Positions 1-6,585 of a DNA stretch of 64,000 bases are shown piece after piece. This DNA comes from Lactobacillus sp. ESL0246. GTDB lineage: Bacteria; Bacillota; Bacilli; Lactobacillales; Lactobacillaceae. The translations under genes and the position numbers were made by a program. The stretch covers positions 1 to 64,000 of the forward strand of contig NZ_REHC01000006.1 in NCBI RefSeq assembly GCF_003692965.1, written 5' to 3'. The notes under the pieces were generated by a model, which was not told where the DNA came from, searched no databases, and saw nothing but the letters and a program-made list of their open reading frames with translations. Position 1 is the stretch's first letter. Each line of letters begins with the position of its first letter.

Positions 1-7
1 AGAGAAA

Positions 8-125
8 GTACGGTGGCAAAAGCAAGAAGGAAACACCTGTAACCATGCCGAACACAGCAGTTAAGCTTCTTAACGCCGAGAGTAGTTGGTGGGAGACTGC
101 CTGCGAGGGTAGGAAGCTGCCGTGC
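8..125 (+). rRNA. rrf: 5S ribosomal RNA
   Basis: Structural RNA of the large ribosomal subunit. The conserved 5S core (CACCTG, then CATGCCGAACACAG, then GTAGTTGGTGGGAGAC and GCGAGGGTAGG) is visible, and the two ends can pair (TACGGTGGC with GCTGCCGTG). The 16S and 23S genes would lie to the left, outside the window. The ends are estimated to within a few bases. The tRNA genes follow after a few bases, as in a typical lactobacillus rRNA-tRNA operon. Confidence 0.93.
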
Positions 126-129
126 TTAT

Positions 130-202
130 GGAGGATTAGCTCAGCTGGGAGAGCATCTGCCTTACAAGCAGGAGGTCACAGGTTCGAGCCCTGTATCCTC
201 CA
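130..202 (+). tRNA. tRNA-Val (TAC)
   Basis: A full cloverleaf of 73 nt. The acceptor stem GGAGGAT pairs with ATCCTCC, and the anticodon loop holds TAC. No CCA is encoded. First tRNA after 5S. Confidence 0.96.
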
Positions 203-206
203 TACC

Positions 207-279
207 GAGTCGTTAGCTCAGTCGGTAGAGCATCTGACTTTTAATCAGAGGGTCGACGGTTCAAGCCCGTCACGACTCA
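207..279 (+). tRNA. tRNA-Lys (TTT)
   Basis: Cloverleaf of 73 nt. Acceptor GAGTCGT pairs with ACGACTC; the loop CTTTTAA carries anticodon TTT. No encoded CCA. Confidence 0.96.
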
Positions 280-291
280 TGACCCCATTTT

Positions 292-373
292 GCGGGTGTG
301 GCGGAATTGGCAGACGCGCTAGATTTAGGTTCTAGTGTTCTCGGACGTGTGGGTTCAAGTCCCACCACCCGTA
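292..373 (+). tRNA. tRNA-Leu (TAG)
   Basis: Class II tRNA of 82 nt with a long variable arm. Anticodon loop TTTAGGT gives TAG. The acceptor stem closes with a G-U pair. Confidence 0.95.
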
Positions 374-404
374 TTCGCCAATATTTATACCATATTTACA
401 TCAT

Positions 405-477
405 GCCGATTTAGCTCAGTTGGTAGAGCATCTGTCTTGTAAACAGGGGGTCGTACGTTCAAATCGTATAATCGGCA
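405..477 (+). tRNA. tRNA-Thr (TGT)
   Basis: Cloverleaf of 73 nt. Acceptor GCCGATT pairs with AATCGGC, anticodon TGT. Confidence 0.96.
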
Positions 478-488
478 TACATAGTTAC

Positions 489-560
489 GCGGAAGTAGTT
501 CAGTGGTAGAACATCACCTTGCCATGGTGGGGGTCGCGGGTTCGAATCCCGTCTTCCGCT
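489..560 (+). tRNA. tRNA-Gly (GCC)
   Basis: Cloverleaf of 72 nt. Acceptor GCGGAAG pairs with CTTCCGC, anticodon GCC, canonical T-loop TTCGAAT. This is the first of two glycine tRNAs in the cluster. Confidence 0.96.
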
Positions 561-570
561 TTCATTACTT

Positions 571-656
571 GCCGGGGTGGCGGAATTGGCAGACGCACGG
601 GACTTAAAATCCCGCGGTTGGTTTCAACCGTACCGGTTCGACTCCGGTCCTCGGCA
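571..656 (+). tRNA. tRNA-Leu (TAA)
   Basis: Class II tRNA of 86 nt with a long variable arm; loop CTTAAAA gives anticodon TAA. Confidence 0.95.
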
Positions 657-665
657 TTTAATGAT

Positions 666-739
666 GCGCCCTTAGCGCAACTGGATAGAGTGTCTGACTA
701 CGAATCAGAAGGTTGAAGGTTCAAATCCTTCAGGGCGCA
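666..739 (+). tRNA. tRNA-Arg (ACG)
   Basis: Cloverleaf of 74 nt. Acceptor GCGCCCT pairs with AGGGCGC, anticodon ACG. In bacteria A34 of this tRNA is normally deaminated to inosine by TadA (family knowledge). Confidence 0.96.
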
Positions 740-745
740 TATTTA

Positions 746-819
746 CGGGAAGTGGCTCAGTTTGGTAGAGCACCTGGTTTGGGACCAGGGGGTCGCAGGT
801 TCGAATCCTGTCTTCCCGA
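746..819 (+). tRNA. tRNA-Pro (TGG)
   Basis: Cloverleaf of 74 nt. Acceptor CGGGAAG pairs with CTTCCCG, anticodon TGG. Confidence 0.96.
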
Positions 820-853
820 TTTGTAATCTTTATATCTTATGGTTACATTTGTT

Positions 854-927
854 GGCGGTGTAGCTCAGCTGGCTAGAGCGTCCGGTTCATACCCGGGAGG
901 TCGAGGGTTCGATCCCCCCCGCCGCTA
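854..927 (+). tRNA. tRNA-Met (CAT), probably the elongator
   Basis: Cloverleaf of 74 nt with anticodon CAT. The body resembles the Bacillus elongator methionine tRNA (GGCGGTG acceptor). The acceptor closes with a G-U pair, unlike the initiator C-A mismatch. Confidence 0.9.
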
Positions 928-940
928 TTCGCTAGAGCTT

Positions 941-1014
941 GGACCTTTAGCTCAGTTGGTTAGAGCAGACGGCTCATAACCGTCCTGTCGTAGGTTCGAG
1001 TCCTACAAGGTCCA
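941..1014 (+). tRNA. tRNA with CAT anticodon, probably tRNA-Ile2
   Basis: Cloverleaf of 74 nt. Acceptor GGACCTT pairs with AAGGTCC, anticodon CAT. The body resembles the Bacillus minor isoleucine tRNA whose C34 is changed to lysidine by TilS so that it reads AUA. Amino-acid identity is inferred from this resemblance; methionine is the alternative. Confidence 0.85.
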
Positions 1015-1054
1015 TAACCAATGTAGGTTTTGTACATTTATTTAATAATAACAT

Positions 1055-1128
<74 letters not shown>

Positions 1129-1131
1129 TAT

Positions 1132-1205
1132 GGTCCATTGGAGCAGTGGTTTATCTCGTCTCCCTGTCACGGAGAAGATCATCAGTTCAAATCTGATATG
1201 GACCG
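1132..1205 (+). tRNA. tRNA-Asp (GTC), copy 1
   Basis: Cloverleaf of 74 nt. Acceptor GGTCCAT pairs with ATGGACC, discriminator G, anticodon GTC. Part of the duplicated 240-bp segment. Confidence 0.96.
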
Positions 1206-1211
1206 TAAGAT

Positions 1212-1284
1212 GGCTCGGTAGCTCAGTCGGTAGAGCAAAGGATTGAAGCTCCTTGTGTCGGCGGTTCGATTCCGTCCCGCGCCA
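1212..1284 (+). tRNA. tRNA-Phe (GAA), copy 1
   Basis: Cloverleaf of 73 nt with anticodon GAA. The acceptor GGCTCGG faces CCGCGCC, so position 4 (T) meets position 69 (C): one mismatch in an otherwise paired stem. The second copy has the same mismatch. Part of the duplicated segment. Confidence 0.93.
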
Positions 1285-1297
1285 TTTTAGTTTAAGT

Positions 1298-1368
1298 GCG
1301 GGTATGGTTTAGTGGTAAAACGAAAGCCTTCCAAGCTTTAGTCGCGAGTCCGATTCTCGTTACCCGCT
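1298..1368 (+). tRNA. tRNA-Gly (TCC) with unusual T-loop
   Basis: Cloverleaf of 71 nt. Acceptor GCGGGTA pairs with TACCCGC, anticodon TCC. The seven-base T-loop reads TCCGATT, so position 55, nearly always U (pseudouridine), is C here. The other glycine tRNA at 489 has a normal loop. Confidence 0.92.
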
Positions 1369-1375
1369 TTATAGG

Positions 1376-1449
<74 letters not shown>

Positions 1450-1460
1450 TATATATTTAT

Positions 1461-1550
1461 GGAGACTTACTCAAGTGGCTGAAGAGGCGCCCCTGCTAAG
1501 GGTGTAGATCGGGTTATTCCGGTGCGAGAGTTCGAATCCCTCAGTCTCCG
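1461..1550 (+). tRNA. tRNA-Ser (GCT)
   Basis: Class II tRNA of 90 nt with a long variable arm. Acceptor GGAGACT pairs with AGTCTCC, anticodon GCT. Last gene of the first tRNA block. Confidence 0.95.
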
Positions 1551-1551
1551 T

Positions 1552-1607
1552 TAAGAACAAAAAAGACTATTAAGCTTATTCTTTAATAGTCTTTTTTTGT
1601 TCTTAAT
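1552..1607 (+). terminator. Terminator of the rRNA-tRNA operon
   Basis: A long inverted repeat begins two bases after tRNA-Ser. AAGAAC, an A-run and GACTATTAA pair with TTAATAGTC, a T-run and GTTCTT around a short loop. The central GACTATTAA hairpin followed by seven T is a standard Rho-independent terminator. Confidence 0.85.
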
Positions 1608-2130
1608 TTAATTCTTTGAGAAAGTAAGATAATTGTTTTTTATTCTAAAGTTTATTTCTAAGTTTATCTTTAGCTAATAATCTGTCTTTCATGTTGCCAT
1701 TATTGCTTTATATCCCAACGACAGGTTGTATTTCAAATGTTTTCATTTTATCACAACAATATTGTAACTTAAGTTGCTTTTTTGTTTGTGCCTTTTTTTA
1801 CACAATAATAATTTTGGCAAATTGCTAGTTTTGATTCTAAAACCTATTTTAACTTAGGAGATAAGGTATCCAGTTCAATGATCTTGTTGAAGTTAGTTAT
1901 TAATATTCTGTGGTATAGCTATCGGGATATTAATCATTAGCAGAAAAGTTAAAAAATTGAGGTTTTATATGTTATAAACTTTATAAGAGACGTTATTGCT
2001 ACATTATTTTTATGTAAAATAAAAAAAGTTAACTTTTTTGTGAAAACCTCTTGCAAGATTCAAATTATTCCTGTATTATAAATAACGTTGTTGATTTAAA
2101 AAAGCAGTTAAGCGTTGAAATCAGGAATAA
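1608..2130. other. AT-rich intergenic stretch without a gene
   Basis: More than 500 bp between the two tRNA blocks. No open frame with a ribosome binding site, no tRNA or rRNA remnant and no recognisable repeat was found on either strand. It ends in the promoter of the second tRNA block. Confidence 0.6.
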
Positions 2131-2137
2131 AAAGTAG

Positions 2138-2166
2138 TTGACAAATTCAGCTAAGTTAGGTATTAT
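2138..2166 (+). promoter_or_regulatory. Promoter of the second tRNA block
   Basis: TTGACA at 2138-2143, a 17-bp spacer and TATTAT at 2161-2166. It is followed at 2174-2185 by the palindrome CGTCA-TG-TGACG, at or just after the expected transcription start. A near-consensus promoter fits a stable-RNA operon. Confidence 0.8.
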
Positions 2167-2202
2167 AATTAAGCGTCATGTGACGTTAATAATAACGAAC
2201 AT

Positions 2203-2274
2203 GACCCGTTGGTCAAGTGGTTAAGACATCGCCCTTTCACGGCGGTAACATGGGTTCAAATCCCGTACGGGTCA
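2203..2274 (+). tRNA. tRNA-Glu (TTC)
   Basis: Cloverleaf of 72 nt. Acceptor GACCCGT pairs with ACGGGTC, anticodon TTC. First gene of the second block. Confidence 0.95.
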
Positions 2275-2302
2275 TTACCATTAAGTTGGTACATTTACAT
2301 TT

Positions 2303-2389
2303 GGAGGATTACCCAAGTGGCTTAAGGGGACGGTTTTGAAAACCGTTAGACGGTCTTGCCGTGCGTGGGTTCAAATCCCACATCCTCCT
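2303..2389 (+). tRNA. tRNA-Ser (TGA)
   Basis: Class II tRNA of 87 nt with a long variable arm. Acceptor GGAGGAT pairs with ATCCTCC, anticodon TGA. Confidence 0.95.
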
Positions 2390-2399
2390 TTAATAACAT

Positions 2400-2473
<74 letters not shown>

Positions 2474-2476
2474 TAT

Positions 2477-2550
2477 GGTCCATTGGAGCAGTGGTTTATC
2501 TCGTCTCCCTGTCACGGAGAAGATCATCAGTTCAAATCTGATATGGACCG
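2477..2550 (+). tRNA. tRNA-Asp (GTC), copy 2
   Basis: Identical to the copy at 1132. Confidence 0.96.
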
Positions 2551-2556
2551 TAAGAT

Positions 2557-2629
2557 GGCTCGGTAGCTCAGTCGGTAGAGCAAAGGATTGAAGCTCCTTG
2601 TGTCGGCGGTTCGATTCCGTCCCGCGCCA
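2557..2629 (+). tRNA. tRNA-Phe (GAA), copy 2
   Basis: Identical to the copy at 1212 and shares its T4-C69 acceptor mismatch, so the cell has at least two identical genes with this feature. Confidence 0.93.
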
Positions 2630-2636
2630 TCAGCCT

Positions 2637-2718
2637 GGAGGAGTAGCGAAGTGGCTAAACGCGGCGGTCTGTAAAACCGCTCTCTCTGAGTTCGGCGGTT
2701 CGAATCCACCCTCCTCCA
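2637..2718 (+). tRNA. tRNA-Tyr (GTA)
   Basis: Class II tRNA of 82 nt. Acceptor GGAGGAG pairs with CTCCTCC, anticodon GTA. Confidence 0.95.
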
Positions 2719-2722
2719 TAAT

Positions 2723-2793
2723 AGGGATATCGTATAAAGGTAGTACATCGGTCTCCAAAACCGCTAGTGTGGGTTCAATTCCTACTATCCCTG
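2723..2793 (+). tRNA. tRNA-Trp (CCA)
   Basis: Cloverleaf of 71 nt. Acceptor AGGGATA pairs with TATCCCT, discriminator G, anticodon CCA. Confidence 0.95.
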
Positions 2794-2804
2794 TTTAACT
2801 TCAT

Positions 2805-2878
2805 GGCGGAATTGGTGAAGGGGTTAACACACCGGTTTGTGGATCCGGCATACATGGGTTCGAATCCCATATTCCGCC
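2805..2878 (+). tRNA. tRNA-His (GTG)
   Basis: 74 nt including the extra 5' G (G-1) paired with C73, the identity element of histidine tRNAs. Acceptor GCGGAAT pairs with ATTCCGC, anticodon GTG. Confidence 0.94.
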
Positions 2879-2885
2879 CTAGCAT

Positions 2886-2957
2886 TGGGATATAGCCAAG
2901 TGGTAAGGCACTAGACTTTGACTCTATTATGCGCTGGTTCGAATCCAGCTATCCCAA
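2886..2957 (+). tRNA. tRNA-Gln (TTG)
   Basis: Cloverleaf of 72 nt. Acceptor TGGGATA pairs with TATCCCA, anticodon TTG. Confidence 0.95.
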
Positions 2958-2978
2958 TCTATTAATAAAATATTCAAT

Positions 2979-3049
<71 letters not shown>

Positions 3050-3092
3050 TAAGGTTCAGTCATTGAACTATTAGTTAATAATATTAGACGAT

Positions 3093-3177
3093 GGCGGTGT
3101 GGCGGAATTGGCAGACGCGCCAGACTCAAAATCTGGTGTCCGTTTAGGACGTATCGGTTCGACCCCGATCACCGCTA
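3093..3177 (+). tRNA. tRNA-Leu (CAA)
   Basis: Class II tRNA of 85 nt. Acceptor GGCGGTG pairs with CACCGCT (G-U at the end), anticodon CAA. Last gene of the second block. Confidence 0.95.
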
Positions 3178-3182
3178 TTTTT

Positions 3183-3209
3183 AACAGCTCCCTATGGAGC
3201 TGTTTTTGT
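3183..3209 (+). terminator. Terminator of the second tRNA block
   Basis: Hairpin AACAGCTCC / GGAGCTGTT with a four-base loop and a T-run, directly after tRNA-Leu(CAA). Confidence 0.9.
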
Positions 3210-3232
3210 TTATAAATTTTTCTTTATAAAAA

Positions 3233-3261
3233 TTGCACATGTTATGTGGAATCTTTATAAT
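3233..3261 (+). promoter_or_regulatory. Promoter of the glycolipid/LTA genes
   Basis: TTGCAC at 3233-3238, 17-bp spacer, TATAAT at 3256-3261. Its position rules out the in-frame ATG at 3233 as the translation start of the next gene, because transcription would begin near 3268. Confidence 0.75.
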
Positions 3262-3283
3262 ACCTTTATACGGAGGTATTCAA

Positions 3284-4456
3284 ATGAATATTGGTATTTT
3301 TACCGATACATATTTTCCACAGATTAGTGGTGTGGCCACTTCTATCAAGACGCTGAAGGATGCCCTTGAAGAACAAGGCCATAATGTATTTATTTTTACA
3401 ACAACTGATCCACACGTAGCTAAAGGGACAGTCGAGGCAAATGTTTTTCGTTTTAGTAGCATGCCATTTATTTCGTTTACAGATCGCCGAGTTGCTTATC
3501 GAGGCTTTTTTGAGGCAACAAAAGTTGCCCGAGAGGTTAAACTGGATATCGTTCATACACAGACAGAATTTGCATTAGGAATGATTGGCAAATATGTTGC
3601 ACACCAACTAAAAATCCCAGCAATTCATACATATCACACAATGTATGAAGATTATTTACACTACGTGTTAAATGGTCATTTGTTGCGGCCTTACCATGTT
3701 AAGCAGTTTACGAATGTCTTTCTTAAAAGTATGGATGGTGTAATTGCTCCTAGTAAGCGCGTTGAGGAGCTTTTACGACGGTATAAAGTTTCTATTCCAC
3801 TAAAAATTATTCCTACTGGAGTTGATATTAAAAGCCTTAATACGCCAGTTAACCGCAATGTTCGTCATGAATTGGGAATAGCGGACAATGCCCCCGTTTT
3901 ATTAACGTTAAGCCGAATTGCTGGAGAAAAAAAGATTGACCGGATTTTAAATGTGATGCCAGAAATCATCGATGAATTTCCTCAGCTGCGTTTGGTGATT
4001 GCTGGAGATGGTCCTGATGTGGAAACTTTGAATGAGCAAGTAGAACGATTAACGCTTGAGGATAATGTAATTTTTGCTGGAGATGTTTTACATGAAGATG
4101 TAGGTGCCTTTTATAAAATGGCCGATCTATTCATTTCGGCTAGTGATACAGAAACACAAGGTTTAACCTATATAGAAGCTTTGGCTGCTGGAACTAAATG
4201 TGTTGTTTATGATACAGATTACACAGAGCACGTGTTTGATGATAAGGATTTTGGACAGGTTTTTACACGTCCTGATCAAATGAGGGATGAGATATTGTCA
4301 TATCTCAGAGAAGATCCTATAAAAATTCCAGAAAAGAAATTATCTAAAAAACTTGAACAAATTTCCGCCAAACGATTTGGAAGTGAGGTTCACCAATTTT
4401 ATAAAGACGTAATTGAAAACTATCAAGTAAATCTCAAAGAGGATAGCAATGATTAG
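3284..4456 (+). CDS. GT4 glycosyltransferase, probable diacylglycerol glucosyltransferase (LafA/DgsA type)
   Basis: A 390-residue cytoplasmic or membrane-associated glycosyltransferase of family GT4. The N-terminal acceptor half begins MNIGIFTDTYFPQISGVATS, with the glycine-rich loop of GT-B enzymes. The C-terminal donor half carries the E-x7-E region around TETQGLTYIEALAAG. In Gram-positive bacteria such proteins add glucose to diacylglycerol, giving the glycolipid that anchors lipoteichoic acid. The start at 3284 is chosen because GGAGG lies just upstream and the longer frame would begin inside the promoter. The stop overlaps the next gene by 8 bp, implying translational coupling. The lipid substrate is inferred from the next three genes; a general GT4 role is certain. 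Confidence 0.85.
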   Translation: MNIGIFTDTYFPQISGVATSIKTLKDALEEQGHNVFIFTTTDPHVAKGTVEANVFRFSSMPFISFTDRRVAYRGFFEATKVAREVKLDIVHTQTEFALGMIGKYVAHQLKIPAIHTYHTMYEDYLHYVLNGHLLRPYHVKQFTNVFLKSMDGVIAPSKRVEELLRRYKVSIPLKIIPTGVDIKSLNTPVNRNVRHELGIADNAPVLLTLSRIAGEKKIDRILNVMPEIIDEFPQLRLVIAGDGPDVETLNEQVERLTLEDNVIFAGDVLHEDVGAFYKMADLFISASDTETQGLTYIEALAAGTKCVVYDTDYTEHVFDDKDFGQVFTRPDQMRDEILSYLREDPIKIPEKKLSKKLEQISAKRFGSEVHQFYKDVIENYQVNLKEDSND

Positions 4457-5492
4457 AATTAATATGTTTTCACAGGCTGCTTCTGTTAAAGGTCAAGGTG
4501 TGGGCTCTGCTTATAACGAACTTATTAGTCTGCTTAGAAAGCGCTTAGTGGATCAGTTTTATGTAACAAATAATAAGTATGGTGAGAGTGATTTGACTCA
4601 TTATCACACGATTAATCCCACTTATTTCGTTAATAGTTTTTCCCCCGCTCGTGGCCGCAAAATCGGTTACGTTCACTTTTTACCAGAAACACTTGAGGGT
4701 TCAGTTAAATTACCCTCATGTGCCAAGAATATTTTTTACAATTATGTGATTAATTTCTATAAACGAATGGATCAGATCGTTGTAGTTAACCCGATTTTTA
4801 TTGATAAATTAGTCAAATATGGAATTAAACGTGAAAATGTTCAGTATATTCCCAATTTTGTTGCAAAAAGTGAATTTTATATTGAAAGCCAAGAAAAAAA
4901 GAATGCCTTTCGTCATCAATTAAAAATACCATTAGATAAATTTGTGGTTTTTGGTGATGGTCAAGTTCAGGAACGTAAAGGTGTTGATGACTTTGCGCGA
5001 ATGGCTCAGGCCAATCCTGAAATGCAGTTTATTTGGGCTGGTGGATTTTCCTTTGGTAAAATTACTGACGGCTATGATCACTTTAAAAAATTGGTTGATC
5101 ATCCGCCGAAGAACTTAAAGTTTACAGGGATCATTGATCGTGAACAATTGGTGGATTACTTAAATATTGCTGACCTCTTTGTCTTGCCATCATTTGATGA
5201 ATTATTTCCAATGTCCGTTTTGGAAGCTTTTAGTTGCGGAACACCTGTCTTGCTTCGTGACCTTGAGTTATACAAAGCAATTATCAGCGGATATTATTTA
5301 AAGGGTAATGATTTTTCTGAGATGAACGCGCGATTGCATCAGGTTGCCAATGATAAGACGCTTTTGAATAAATATAGTAATTTATCTAATATGGCTAGTG
5401 AGAAATATTCAGAAGATAATTTGGCTCGAATTTGGAGTGATTTTTATCATGAACAGTATGAACTTGGTCGTAAATTGGGACAGATTCGCTGA
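4449..5492 (+). CDS. GT4 glycosyltransferase, probable second glycolipid transferase (LafB/DgsB type)
   Basis: A 347-residue GT4 enzyme. The middle holds a GDGQVQERKG donor-site start, and the C-terminal half holds FDELFPMSVLEAFSCGTPV, the usual nucleotide-sugar binding E-x7-E region. In Listeria and lactobacilli the second enzyme of such a pair adds galactose or a further hexose to glucosyl-diacylglycerol. The gene overlaps its upstream neighbour by 8 bp and the downstream gene by one base, so the three are one translational unit. The sugar donor cannot be read from sequence. The second-step role is inferred from gene order. Confidence 0.82.
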   Translation: MIRINMFSQAASVKGQGVGSAYNELISLLRKRLVDQFYVTNNKYGESDLTHYHTINPTYFVNSFSPARGRKIGYVHFLPETLEGSVKLPSCAKNIFYNYVINFYKRMDQIVVVNPIFIDKLVKYGIKRENVQYIPNFVAKSEFYIESQEKKNAFRHQLKIPLDKFVVFGDGQVQERKGVDDFARMAQANPEMQFIWAGGFSFGKITDGYDHFKKLVDHPPKNLKFTGIIDREQLVDYLNIADLFVLPSFDELFPMSVLEAFSCGTPVLLRDLELYKAIISGYYLKGNDFSEMNARLHQVANDKTLLNKYSNLSNMASEKYSEDNLARIWSDFYHEQYELGRKLGQIR

Positions 5493-6517
5493 TGAATAAA
5501 AAATATCTGTGGGGAATTATTATTGTCTTATCGATCAGTGTTGGGGTTTTATATTTTGATTTACGCAATATTCCAATTAGACAATTACAACATGTTGCTC
5601 AAAATATTAATCCAGTTGGTTTACTATTGGTATTTGGCCTGATGCTTGCTTCTTACTTGTTTGAAGCAACTACTTTAGCAGTTTTAGCAAAAAGTCAAAA
5701 TGAACCGCAGCGTTCAAAATGGGCATTTTTTAGAATTCCAATTATTCAAGCTTTATTTAATGCAATAACCCCAATGTCAACTGGTGGTCAACCGTCGCAA
5801 TTAGCTGCAATGATCCAAATGGGTATTGAGGGCGGGCGTGCTACCTCTTTATTAGTGATGAAGTTTATTATTTATCAGGTTGTAGTTTTTTTCGCTTATG
5901 TAGTGACTATTATTACTGGGTTTCAGATGGTAGCGACTAAATTTGCCGGGCTAGCCCTTTTAATTGCAATTGGTTTTTTAATTCATATTAGTTCTATTGC
6001 TTTTTTATTGGCAACACTTTTTGCGTATACGTGGACAAAAAAGGTTACCAATGTGTTAATGACTTTTTTGGCAAAATTTGTTGATGCTAAACGCGTCGCA
6101 AGTTGGCAAAAAAATGTTATGGCCAAAATTGATTCTTTTTATCAAGAAAGTCAAAAATTAAAAAAAGAAAAAAAGAAATTACTTTTGTGTTGTGGGTTGA
6201 CGATATTACAGCTACTTTGCTTTTATTCAATTCCTTTCATGATTTTGGTAGCACTTAATATTTCAGCAGATTGGATCAATGTGACCCAAATGAATATTAT
6301 GATTACTATGTTAATGGCAGTTGTCCCAATTCCAGGAGCATCGGGAGGAGCGGAATATAGCTTCCAAAAGCTTTTTGCAAGTTTTGTTAGTTCTAAAGAA
6401 TCGCTAATTGTGGGAATGTTTCTTTGGCGATTTGTTACGTATTTTTTTGGAATGATTATCGGGATTGGGGGATGGATTTTTAAACCCAAAAGGGTCGTAG
6501 ATCAACAAAATGATTAA
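5492..6517 (+). CDS. Flippase-like integral membrane protein (LPG synthase TM / UPF0104 family)
   Basis: A 341-residue protein with about eight hydrophobic segments. The family motif STGGQPSQLAAM lies about a third of the way in and PIPGASGGAEYSF near the end, as in the flippase-like domain also found in MprF and the YbhN family. It lacks the cytosolic aminoacyl-phosphatidylglycerol synthase domain, so it is not a full MprF. In Listeria a homologous gene sits with lafA-lafB and the LTA primase genes. A role in moving or handling the glycolipid anchor is inferred. The start ATG shares one base with the upstream stop. Confidence 0.8.
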   Translation: MNKKYLWGIIIVLSISVGVLYFDLRNIPIRQLQHVAQNINPVGLLLVFGLMLASYLFEATTLAVLAKSQNEPQRSKWAFFRIPIIQALFNAITPMSTGGQPSQLAAMIQMGIEGGRATSLLVMKFIIYQVVVFFAYVVTIITGFQMVATKFAGLALLIAIGFLIHISSIAFLLATLFAYTWTKKVTNVLMTFLAKFVDAKRVASWQKNVMAKIDSFYQESQKLKKEKKKLLLCCGLTILQLLCFYSIPFMILVALNISADWINVTQMNIMITMLMAVVPIPGASGGAEYSFQKLFASFVSSKESLIVGMFLWRFVTYFFGMIIGIGGWIFKPKRVVDQQND

Positions 6518-6585
6518 TTTTCACTAAAATTACTAACCTTAATTTTACTTGATGTAGTATCTTAGCAAGATGGGGAGATAAAAGG

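Noticed and set aside
45-335. 96-codon open frame over the first tRNA genes
   Set aside because: It runs through 5S rRNA and three tRNA genes; coding there is not credible. The same holds for frames at 519-716, 2356-2541, 2527-2748 and 2598-2798.
1608-2130. Possible extra stable RNA or gene between the tRNA blocks
   Set aside because: No cloverleaf, promoter-terminator pair or supported open frame was found.
3233-3283. Earlier in-frame ATG for the first glycosyltransferase
   Set aside because: It overlaps the promoter (TTGCAC-17-TATAAT); transcription would start downstream of it, and GGAGG precedes the ATG at 3284.
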